From positions 126,467 to 167,577 of the forward strand of contig PLZV01000051.1 of assembly GCA_003152315.1 (NCBI GenBank): DNA of 41,111 nt. Direction: 5' to 3'. A program made the translations under genes and the position numbers. The notes under the pieces were generated by a model. The model did not search any database. It saw only the letters and a list, made by a program, of their open reading frames with translations, and was not told the origin of the DNA. The number at the start of each line of letters is the position of its first letter. The stretch's first letter is position 1. The stretch is from Verrucomicrobiota bacterium (lineage in GTDB: Bacteria > Verrucomicrobiota > Verrucomicrobiia > Palsa-1439). Below, one piece after another: positions 1 to 6,274 of this stretch.

Positions 1-929
1 TTGACCACGTTCAGCCGGTAGAACAGGTCCTCGCGGAATGTTCCCTCCGCGATCGCTTTGTGGATGTCCACGTGGGTCGCACTGATCACGCGAACGTTCA
101 CTTGAACATCTTTGACGCTGCCGAGCCGTTGAAACCGGCCATCCTGCAAGACGCGTAACAGCTTCGCCTGCAATTGCGGGCTCATCTCCGCGATTTCGTC
201 GAGAAACAGCGTGCCGCCATCGGCTACTTCGAACTTACCGGGCTTGGAACCCGCTGCGCCCGTGAAGGCCCCGCGTTCGTAACCGAACAATTCACTTTCG
301 AGCAGGGTCTCCGGAATTGCCGCGCAACTGATTTTCACGATGGCCTTGTCCCGTCGTTGGCTGAGGTTGTGGATCACGTCGGCGACCACTTCCTTACCGG
401 TGCCACTTTGGCCCTGGATGAGCACGGTGACGTCCGTTGGCGCAATTTGCCGGATGAGTTTCTTGACGGCAACCATCAGGTCACTGTTGCCAATGAGCGC
501 GTCTTCGCCCCGCTGCTGCTGCAGTTCTTCGCGCAACCGCCGGTTCTCCTCCGACAGCTTCTGTTTCTCAACGGCCTTGCCAACAGCTTTCACCAGCTCC
601 GCGCGATCCAGCGGCTTCTCAATGAAATCGTAGGCCCCGAGACGCATGGCTTCGACGGCCTTTTCGACCGTGGCGTGCCCGGTAATGACGATGACTTCGA
701 CCGTTGGGTGCAGCTCCTTGGCGCGCTTGAGCACCGAGATGCCGTCCGCATCGGGAAGCATTAAATCGGTGATCAGCAAGTCAGCGCCATCACGCTCAAA
801 CTTCGCCAGCCCGTCCGCCGCCGTGTTCATGGACGTGACGTGGTAACCCTCCTTGGTGAGGATTTTTTCGGCGGCATTGCAGAGTGCCTCCTCATCGTCC
901 ACCAAAAGTATCTCGGGTTTCTTTGCCAT
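1..929 (-). CDS. NtrC-family sigma-54-dependent response regulator (3' end cut by window edge)
   Basis: Transcriptional activator of the NtrC class, partner of the adjacent histidine kinase. The visible 309 residues start with a receiver domain (acidic D11/D12, phospho-acceptor D55 in the ITDLMLPD stretch, K105 in EKP). An AAA+ sigma-54 interaction domain follows, with Walker A GQSGTGKE near 173-180 and the sigma-54 contact loop GAFTGA near 220-225. The rest of the AAA+ domain and the C-terminal DNA-binding domain lie outside the window, so DNA specificity cannot be read. The start ATG lies 4 bp after the kinase stop, so the two are surely co-transcribed. An intact GAFTGA loop means it should activate sigma-54 polymerase. 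Its likely targets are the -24/-12 promoters with paired dyads found elsewhere in this window; that link is inference. Confidence 0.93.
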   Translation of the reverse strand, partial: MAKKPEILLVDDEEALCNAAEKILTKEGYHVTSMNTAADGLAKFERDGADLLITDLMLPDADGISVLKRAKELHPTVEVIVITGHATVEKAVEAMRLGAYDFIEKPLDRAELVKAVGKAVEKQKLSEENRRLREELQQQRGEDALIGNSDLMVAVKKLIRQIAPTDVTVLIQGQSGTGKEVVADVIHNLSQRRDKAIVKISCAAIPETLLESELFGYERGAFTGAAGSKPGKFEVADGGTLFLDEIAEMSPQLQAKLLRVLQDGRFQRLGSVKDVQVNVRVISATHVDIHKAIAEGTFREDLFYRLNVV

Positions 930-933
930 TTAT

Positions 934-2487
934 CTAATTCTCCGTTGCTAGCGGCAGGCGGATAATGAAGGTTGTGCCCCCGTTTGGGACAGACTCACAT
1001 TCGATACCGCCATCGTGTTCGATGATAATTTGTTGCGTCAGAGGCAATCCCAGTCCCGTACCGCCTGATTTCGTACTGAAGAACGGCTTGAATATCTGTT
1101 GTCGCTCGGCCTCCGTGATGCCGCTGCCCGTGTCCGAAATACGGATGACAACATAATTGCCATCGCGCGCGGTGGAGACAGTGAGCGTGCCTCCCTTGGG
1201 CATTGCTTCGATGGCGTTGCGCACGAGATTGAGGATTGCCTGCCAGAGTTGCTCTTCGTCGGCGCTGATGCTTGGCAGCGATGGCTCGAGCTCGATATTG
1301 ACGGTCACGCCCGTGGCCTCGAACAGCGATTTCATAAACAGCAACCCATGACCAAGAAGCTCGTCAAGCGCGACGCGTTCGCGACGCAGCTTGGGCATGC
1401 GTGCGAACTTGAGGTAATCCTCGGTGACCCGCTGGATGCGGTGCACCTCCGAATCAATGGACCGTAAGAGCGATCGTGCCTCGTCGCCGTCCTTCGCCTT
1501 GTCCCGGGCGAGCGTCTCGATTTCATCTCCGACCAGATCAATGTTCAGCGTGATGGAACTAAGCGGGTTCCGAATCTCGTGTGCGAGCCTGGCGGACATG
1601 GCTCCGATCACTGCCAGCCGCTCGGCCTGTAGTTTCGCCTCTTCCAGCCGTTTGCGCTCCGTGATGTCGCGCAGGATCGCCGAGCGACCGATGATGTTGC
1701 CCTGTAATCCGCGCAATTCAGAGACAGTTATCTCTACCAATACGCGGCAACCGTCTTTCGCTATGCGCTCTGTTTCCAGATAGTCGTGGCCGTTCTGGCG
1801 GACATGGTCTTCGATGCGAGCCAACTCCCCTGCCTTCACGAGTTCCGGCGGCACGATCACGCTGAAATGCTTCCCGATGATTTCCTCAGCGCGCCACCCG
1901 AAGATGGTCTCCGCCGCGTGGTTCCACGTGCGAAAGCGATTCTCGGCGTCCAGCGAGAAGATCACGTCGGCGGAGTCGTTGACGATCCTTTCCAGTTGTT
2001 GCAAGTGGCGGAACCGGTCGCTGGCGATGTACGCGTCTATCGCCAGCGAGGCGTCGAGCATGAATACCTTCTCCAGCGCCACGATGGACTCGGTCGCGCG
2101 CGCTGGATCGTCAGGATAGTAGCCAGAAATTAACGGCGCGATGATCTTGAAGTACTGGCTGTACGCGATCAGGTACCATCGTGGCGACAATCCCACGCGC
2201 TCGTGGGTCTGCCCAACACGAAGGCGGTCCGCGAGATAGGCGTCGTCAAAGTTCCCCTCTGTGATCCGCATCAAGTAGTCGTGCTGGAGTTTCTTGAGGC
2301 GCTCGACCGTCGTGCGGTCACGCAATAGTTGTGCGGTTTCGGGGAAGCTGAGCAGGTGGTCGTAAAACTCGTCTTCCACAGCAGCGATGTGTTTCTCGAA
2401 CAACGGACGCAACGCCTTGAGCAGTTGCTCGTCGTGCTCCGTCAAGCAGAGAAATCTCAGTCGCTGCTCTCTTTCCATGGGGGACAT
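934..2487 (-). CDS. Globin-coupled PAS sensor histidine kinase
   Basis: Predicted soluble haem-based gas or redox sensor kinase, 517 aa from the ATG chosen here. An in-frame TTG at 2517 would add 10 residues. Domains in order: an N-terminal protoglobin/globin-coupled-sensor domain (about 10-160) with the family signature RVGQTHERVGL, whose His (residue 95) fits the proximal haem ligand; a PAS domain (about 170-285); HisKA with the H-box LAHEIRNP (His303); and HATPase_c with N-box NLVRNAIEA, G1 DTGSGI and G2 GTGLGLPL. No membrane segments are seen. Known globin-coupled sensors bind O2 and sometimes CO or NO through haem, so this kinase probably reports oxygen to the downstream NtrC-type regulator. 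Neither candidate start has a clear Shine-Dalgarno. A sigma-70-like promoter at 2497-2525 would start transcription about 3 nt before the ATG. Confidence 0.92.
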   Translation of the reverse strand: MSPMEREQRLRFLCLTEHDEQLLKALRPLFEKHIAAVEDEFYDHLLSFPETAQLLRDRTTVERLKKLQHDYLMRITEGNFDDAYLADRLRVGQTHERVGLSPRWYLIAYSQYFKIIAPLISGYYPDDPARATESIVALEKVFMLDASLAIDAYIASDRFRHLQQLERIVNDSADVIFSLDAENRFRTWNHAAETIFGWRAEEIIGKHFSVIVPPELVKAGELARIEDHVRQNGHDYLETERIAKDGCRVLVEITVSELRGLQGNIIGRSAILRDITERKRLEEAKLQAERLAVIGAMSARLAHEIRNPLSSITLNIDLVGDEIETLARDKAKDGDEARSLLRSIDSEVHRIQRVTEDYLKFARMPKLRRERVALDELLGHGLLFMKSLFEATGVTVNIELEPSLPSISADEEQLWQAILNLVRNAIEAMPKGGTLTVSTARDGNYVVIRISDTGSGITEAERQQIFKPFFSTKSGGTGLGLPLTQQIIIEHDGGIECESVPNGGTTFIIRLPLATEN

Positions 2488-2496
2488 TGCAGGCCA

Positions 2497-2525
2497 AGCG
2501 TATGAGGCCACTGACAAGTTGTCAA
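2497..2525 (-). promoter_or_regulatory. Candidate sigma-70 promoter of the sensor kinase gene
   Basis: Reading the minus strand, a perfect -35 TTGACA (2520-2525) is followed by a 17-bp spacer and a weak -10 TACGCT (2497-2502, 3 of 6 matches). The predicted start, near 2490, is almost at the kinase ATG (2487). The perfect TGACA dyad overlaps the -35 box. The -10 is poor, so this is a candidate only. Confidence 0.35.
2512..2524. promoter_or_regulatory. Perfect TGACAAGTTGTCA dyad upstream of the kinase gene
   Basis: A 13-bp palindrome of the same type as the six paired dyads at 4690, 4720, 6100, 6130, 19732 and 19762, and the only copy with full symmetry. It stands alone, with no partner 30 bp away. 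It overlaps the candidate -35 of the kinase/regulator operon, a position that fits autorepression. No -24/-12 element was found on the minus strand beside it. Confidence 0.5.
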
Positions 2526-2594
2526 TTCACAACGGCTTGACTCACCGCATCCTCCACAGCCCGTGTGGGTTATCGCGTCAACCCGAGTGTTGGG

Positions 2595-4493
2595 TCATGG
2601 CGCAATTCCGTCGGCGGGGTGAAAATCGGTCAGGGCCTTTGGTGGCCACGCAGCCCGCAGAGCGTTGAGCACGACGACAACGTCGATGACCTCTTGTGCG
2701 ACAGCCCCTGCCACGGGGGGTAAATGACCGACTGCCGCGGCGATCATTCCGGCCATGCTCAATCCCATCCCCCCTACGGCGCTTTGCAACGCGATCATCC
2801 GCATGCGGTGGCTGATGTGTAGAAGCTCATCCACCTTCTCCAAAGAACTGTCCAGGATCACCGCGCCGGCGGCTTCGCTGGTGATATCGCTGTTCTGCCC
2901 GAAGGCCACGCCAACGGTGGCGGCCATCAACGCCGGCGCGTCGTTAATTCCATCACCGAGATAGAGAGTCTTTCGTTTTGCCGTTTCCCGTCGGACGATG
3001 ACCAGTTTTTCTTCCGGGCTTTGGCTGGCATACACTTCGCCGATGCCCACCCGGTCGGCCAGGTAGCGGACTTCAGACTCCCGATCGCCGGACACGAGCA
3101 TCACCTTGTGAAACAGATGTTTCGGTTTCAGATGACCGATGAACGACGCGCCTTCCGACCGCGGTTCATCGCGAAATCGATACATGGCGGCGTAAACGCC
3201 ATCGATTAAAATGACGCATTCCAAGCCGCCGGCAGCTGGCGGCAGGTCGCGCGCGATGGCCGGCTGTTGCGCCGCCAGTCGATTGCGACCGGTGATTTGA
3301 ATTGTTCGTCCATCCACTGTCCCGCGCAACCCGGCACCGGGCGGTTCGCTGATTTCACCGGCTTGGCGAACGCTGACACCAGCCACGCGGGCTGCTGCAA
3401 GGATGGCGCGGGCCAGTGGATGCTTTGAATATTGTTCCAGAGAGGCCGCGAAATAGAGCACATCCGTGGGGGAGACGCCGGAAGCGCAGATCTGATCCGT
3501 TAGTTTCGGTTCGCCGTACGTGAGCGTGCCAGTCTTGTCGAAGATGATGGTGCGGCAGGTGTCGATCTGTTCGAGCACGGCGGGATTTTTGATGATGATG
3601 GCGCGTTTCGCCGCGAGCGAGATTGTCCCAATGATGGCGACGGGGATCGCAATCAACAACGGGCACGGCGTCGCAACCACCAGCACCGCCAGGAACCGGA
3701 CCGCGTCCCCGCTCAACAGCCAGGCGGCCAGTGCGATGGTTAGGGCAACGGGCGTGTAATATGCGCCCAGTTGATCGCCGAGCCGGCGCAGGCGGGGCCG
3801 CTGGTGTTCGGAGGCGCGCATCACCTGCATGATCTTGGCGTAACGTGAATCCACCGTCAGCTTGGTGGCGCGGATGGTGAGCATCGCATCACCGTTGATG
3901 GCCCCCGACAACACATCCGAGCCCGGCGTTTTCGACATCTGAAAAGGTTCGCCCGTCAGATACGACTCATCCATGACACCGTGCCCCTCCAGCACCAGAC
4001 CGTCGACCGGGCAAATCTCATGGGGATGAATCAGGACCGCATCGCCGACGGCGACCTGATCCAATGGCACATCCACGACACCGGCCTCACGTTTGAGGTG
4101 GGCAATCGCTGGCAGGCGTTTGGCCAGCGCCTGAAGAACAGCGGAGGCGCTGCGGACGGCATAGGTCTCTAGTGCCTCGCCACCCGAGAGCATCAGCACC
4201 ACGAGTGAGCCAGCGAGGTATTCACCGAGCAGCACGGATGTCACGATCGAGATGCCGGCCAGCAAATCGGAGCCAAACTGCCGTCGGGCAAGTTTGCCAA
4301 GCAATTCCCATACAAGAGGAAGGCCACCAAACAATAGCGTGGCGATCAAGGGCAGTTGGCGGACCATCACGCTCGTGTGCCCAACGGTGCGGAACACAAG
4401 GTGGATGAGAATCGCCGCAATAGAAAACACGGAGATCACGGCGTTTTTCCGAGATGGGTGAACTGTATCCGGCTCACCTGCTGTCCCGCGCAT
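2595..4493 (-). CDS. P1B-type heavy-metal-translocating ATPase with TPC motif
   Basis: Membrane ATP-driven metal pump, 632 aa. Visible motifs: ion-path TPCPLL in the transmembrane segment before the P-domain, phosphorylation site DKTGTLT, the P1B-specific HP dipeptide (SKHPLA) in the N-domain, hinge [10 protein letters not shown], and TGEP in the actuator domain. No N-terminal CxxC metal-binding domain is present. TPC-type pumps differ from the CPC copper class. Some relatives (P1B-5) are linked to Ni/Fe, which would suit the hydrogenase context, but the metal is not proven. Start choice: ATG at 4493 has GGAGG 7 nt upstream (4501-4505); a GTG at 4550 would add 19 residues. It diverges from the HupE gene across a region with two dyads and likely promoters both ways. 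Confidence 0.9.
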   Translation of the reverse strand: MRGTAGEPDTVHPSRKNAVISVFSIAAILIHLVFRTVGHTSVMVRQLPLIATLLFGGLPLVWELLGKLARRQFGSDLLAGISIVTSVLLGEYLAGSLVVLMLSGGEALETYAVRSASAVLQALAKRLPAIAHLKREAGVVDVPLDQVAVGDAVLIHPHEICPVDGLVLEGHGVMDESYLTGEPFQMSKTPGSDVLSGAINGDAMLTIRATKLTVDSRYAKIMQVMRASEHQRPRLRRLGDQLGAYYTPVALTIALAAWLLSGDAVRFLAVLVVATPCPLLIAIPVAIIGTISLAAKRAIIIKNPAVLEQIDTCRTIIFDKTGTLTYGEPKLTDQICASGVSPTDVLYFAASLEQYSKHPLARAILAAARVAGVSVRQAGEISEPPGAGLRGTVDGRTIQITGRNRLAAQQPAIARDLPPAAGGLECVILIDGVYAAMYRFRDEPRSEGASFIGHLKPKHLFHKVMLVSGDRESEVRYLADRVGIGEVYASQSPEEKLVIVRRETAKRKTLYLGDGINDAPALMAATVGVAFGQNSDITSEAAGAVILDSSLEKVDELLHISHRMRMIALQSAVGGMGLSMAGMIAAAVGHLPPVAGAVAQEVIDVVVVLNALRAAWPPKALTDFHPADGIAP

Positions 4494-4593
4494 TATCTTG
4501 CCTCCAAGTGCGCCGACGCTTCCGCGAGTATCGTCATGAGAAGTTTCCACTCACCGGTTGTTTCCAACTAACTGCGAGATTGCCCAAGTCTTT

Positions 4594-4609
4594 AGCCGCG
4601 CTCATGCCA
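4594..4609 (-). promoter_or_regulatory. Candidate sigma-54 -24/-12 promoter for the P-type ATPase
   Basis: The minus strand reads TGGCATGAGCGCGGCT. This keeps the essential GG and GC doublets at correct spacing and matches the TGGCA part of the -24 box; the -12 box has two mismatches. It is the weakest of the four candidates. Predicted start near 4583 gives a 90-nt leader to ATG 4493. The paired dyads lie about 95-137 bp upstream on this strand. Confidence 0.4.
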
Positions 4610-4689
4610 CTGCAAAGGCAGCATTGGTAAGTTGTTACGTGCGTAGTCGATAATGACGGGAAATGGACAGAGCGCAAGCGCACGCCGGC

Positions 4690-4732
4690 TGACAATGTGA
4701 CGGTTTACGGCTCAAGTCGTGACAGCTTGTCT
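4690..4732. promoter_or_regulatory. Paired TGACA-N3-TGTC dyads between ATPase and hupE (putative shared enhancer)
   Basis: Two copies: TGACAATGTGACG at 4690-4702 (right half imperfect) and TGACAGCTTGTCT at 4720-4732, starting exactly 30 bp apart. They lie between two divergent -24/-12 candidates: the ATPase -12 is 95 bp left of the first copy, and the hupE -12 is 140 bp right of the start of the second. This is the geometry of an upstream activating sequence for an enhancer-binding protein serving both directions. The binding protein is inferred, not shown. Confidence 0.6.
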
Positions 4733-4845
4733 GTCATGAAGCGCGTTTGCGAGAGACTGATGACTATCCTCTGCACTCTGGATGATGTTGCAGATCACGG
4801 CGGTAGCTGATCATTATCATCGATCTCCACGCTCTTGACAGCCGA

Positions 4846-4861
4846 CGGCATGGCGTATGCA
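4846..4861 (+). promoter_or_regulatory. Candidate sigma-54 -24/-12 promoter for hupE
   Basis: CGGCATGGCGTATGCA matches TGGCACG-N4-TTGCW at the GG and GC doublets, CA, G and the final TGCA. The predicted start, near 4872, lies only 3 nt before the ATG at 4875 (9 nt before ATG 4881), so the transcript would be almost leaderless. Confidence 0.45.
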
Positions 4862-4874
4862 GCGGGCGGCACGT

Positions 4875-5459
4875 ATGAAAATGATGTGGCGTTCGTTTCT
4901 GATTTCAATGGGTTTGCTTCTCTTCACATGTGCCGGTGCTCATGCCCACCTGATACCCGGTGATGTCCATGGTTTTGGCAGCGGGTTTGCGCATCCGTTG
5001 CACGGACTTGACCATTTGCTGGCGATGATCGCCGTGGGTTTATGGGCGGCGCAGCTTGGCGGACGGGCGCGTTGGCTGGTTCCCACAAGCTTTTTTGGGG
5101 TCATGATCGTTGGCGCGGCACTGGCTATGAATGGGTTGCGCGTACCTTTTGCAGAAGAAGGGGTTTTACTTTCCGTTTTGGTGTTGGGAATCTTGATTGC
5201 GGTCGCGGCGCGGTTCCCGCTGGCGGCGAGCATGGCGATAGTCGGATTATTCGCGATTTTTCACGGACATTCGCATGGCACGGAAATACCCGTAAACGCC
5301 GTCGGCTTCGCTTACGGCGCGGGCTTTGCATTGGCAACGGTCGCGTTGCATGGGTGTGGGATCGGATTGGCCAGCGTGTCGCAATCCGTGAGGCTGCCCG
5401 TCGTACGTTGGGCGGGTGCAGCGATTGGCGTGGCGGGGATTTGTCTGTGGGTGTTGTAG
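4875..5459 (+). CDS. hupE: HupE/UreJ-family nickel permease
   Basis: Predicted inner-membrane secondary permease for Ni2+ (or Co2+), 194 aa. The N-terminus is a hydrophobic signal-like segment ending GAHAH. Next comes the family signature around HPLHGLDHLLAM (about residues 38-49), and an HGHSHG stretch later that is typical of the metal-binding region; about six hydrophobic segments are visible. HupE proteins feed nickel to NiFe hydrogenases, and the HydSL and Hyp genes downstream supply the reason. Starts at 4857, 4875, 4881 and 4884 are all in frame. I prefer 4875 because the candidate promoter would start transcription at about 4872, and none has a good Shine-Dalgarno. Confidence 0.9.
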   Translation: MKMMWRSFLISMGLLLFTCAGAHAHLIPGDVHGFGSGFAHPLHGLDHLLAMIAVGLWAAQLGGRARWLVPTSFFGVMIVGAALAMNGLRVPFAEEGVLLSVLVLGILIAVAARFPLAASMAIVGLFAIFHGHSHGTEIPVNAVGFAYGAGFALATVALHGCGIGLASVSQSVRLPVVRWAGAAIGVAGICLWVL

Positions 5460-5504
5460 TTAAAGGGCCGCAAGACTGACGTGCAGCTTGAGGAAGGATT
5501 CACA

Positions 5505-6059
5505 ATGCGGGCTAACCTGCGAGCTTTTCATGAGTCGGACGCGGAACGGCTCTTCGATATGTATCGCCATTTCGAACCGAAGGGTGAGTTTCAAGGGCTG
5601 CCGCCACGCACCGCTTTGCAGATCAAAAAGTGGCTCACCCAACTTTGCGAGCGTGGCTTCTACCAGTTTGTAATCGAAGTTGGCGACCGTATCGTTGGTC
5701 ACGCCGCATTGTGCCCCTCGCACCGAAAAACCGAGGCTGAGGTGGCAGTTTTCCTTCAGCAAGACTACCGCGGGCACGGTTTGGGAAAGAAACTGTTACT
5801 CGGAACACTTAATTTTGGATGCAAGAAGCTGGAGCTCGCGCGTGTATGGATTTTCGTCATGGGCTCCAACCTCGTCGCGTTACATCTGTTTGAGAGCGTC
5901 GGTTTCCGACCGGGGCGTGATGGCGATCCCCTGAAGTGGGAAATCGAAATGGAGCGGCCCTCCCATTGCGCGAAGTGCAAAGGAGACAAATGCGCCGTCT
6001 TTGGAGAAACCTTCCCCATGACTGTTGGTACTCACGCCCCCTGCGGACCCAAACGTTGA
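5505..6059 (+). CDS. GNAT-family N-acetyltransferase with Cys-rich C-terminal tail
   Basis: A 184-residue GNAT fold protein. The acetyl-CoA pyrophosphate loop is seen as the QDYRGHGLGKKLL stretch (about residues 93-105), and the later strand reads ALHLFESVGFRPG. Start ATG 5505 has AGGAAGGA 6 nt upstream, better than the in-frame GTG at 5481. The last 30 residues carry a CAKCKGDKC cluster plus one more Cys, possibly a small metal site. It follows hupE by 45 bp and lies just before the acetyl-CoA synthetase operon. In enterobacterial Pat/PatZ a GNAT domain is fused to an ADP-forming synthetase-like domain, so protein acetylation linked to acetyl-CoA is possible. The substrate is unknown. Confidence 0.8.
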   Translation: MRANLRAFHESDAERLFDMYRHFEPKGEFQGLPPRTALQIKKWLTQLCERGFYQFVIEVGDRIVGHAALCPSHRKTEAEVAVFLQQDYRGHGLGKKLLLGTLNFGCKKLELARVWIFVMGSNLVALHLFESVGFRPGRDGDPLKWEIEMERPSHCAKCKGDKCAVFGETFPMTVGTHAPCGPKR

Positions 6060-6099
6060 GCGAAACCGCGCAGCGCCCGATACGATCCCTACCGTCGCG

Positions 6100-6142
6100 T
6101 GACAATGTGTCGGGATTCTCGTGGGCGGTTGACAGTTTGTCC
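6100..6142. promoter_or_regulatory. Paired TGACA-N3-TGTC dyads upstream of the hydrogenase operon
   Basis: TGACAATGTGTCG at 6100-6112 and TGACAGTTTGTCC at 6130-6142, starts exactly 30 bp apart as in the other two regions. They lie 126-156 bp upstream of the -12 element of the candidate sigma-54 promoter at 6242-6257, a normal enhancer distance. The putative binder is the NtrC-family regulator encoded at 1-929. Confidence 0.65.
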
Positions 6143-6168
6143 TGTCTGCGGGGTTTCTCTGTTTTGGC

Positions 6169-6186
6169 TTGTGAAATGTTTCACAC
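6169..6186. promoter_or_regulatory. Rex/CRP-like palindrome between enhancer and promoter
   Basis: TTGTGAAATGTTTCACAC contains a perfect 7+2+7 inverted repeat (6170-6185). It matches 17 of 18 positions allowed by the Rex operator consensus TTGTGAA-N4-TTCACAA, and also TGTGA-N6-TCACA of CRP/FNR-type regulators. It sits between the paired dyads and the -24/-12 element. Rex would report the NADH/NAD+ ratio, which fits an NADH-oxidising hydrogenase. Sequence alone cannot decide between the two families. Confidence 0.6.
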
Positions 6187-6241
6187 CCTATCTTGGCCAA
6201 TCACAAGCTCTTATGGGATGACTGCAGGGCTGGTCGCAAGC

Positions 6242-6257
6242 TGGCAAGGCCGCTGCT
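6242..6257 (+). promoter_or_regulatory. Sigma-54 -24/-12 promoter of the acetyl-CoA synthetase/hydrogenase operon
   Basis: TGGCAAGGCCGCTGCT matches TGGCACG-N4-TTGCW at 10 of 12 defined positions, with exact spacing between the GG and GC doublets. Predicted transcription start is near 6268, 7 nt before the ATG at 6275. This is the best of the four candidates. Confidence 0.6.
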
Positions 6258-6274
6258 AAGACAGCGAGCGGGCA

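Noticed and set aside
6186-6214. TTGGCC/GC pair near 6193 and TGGT/GGC pair near 6231 as alternative -24/-12 elements
   Set aside because: The doublet spacing is right, but each has several more mismatches than the element at 6242-6257.
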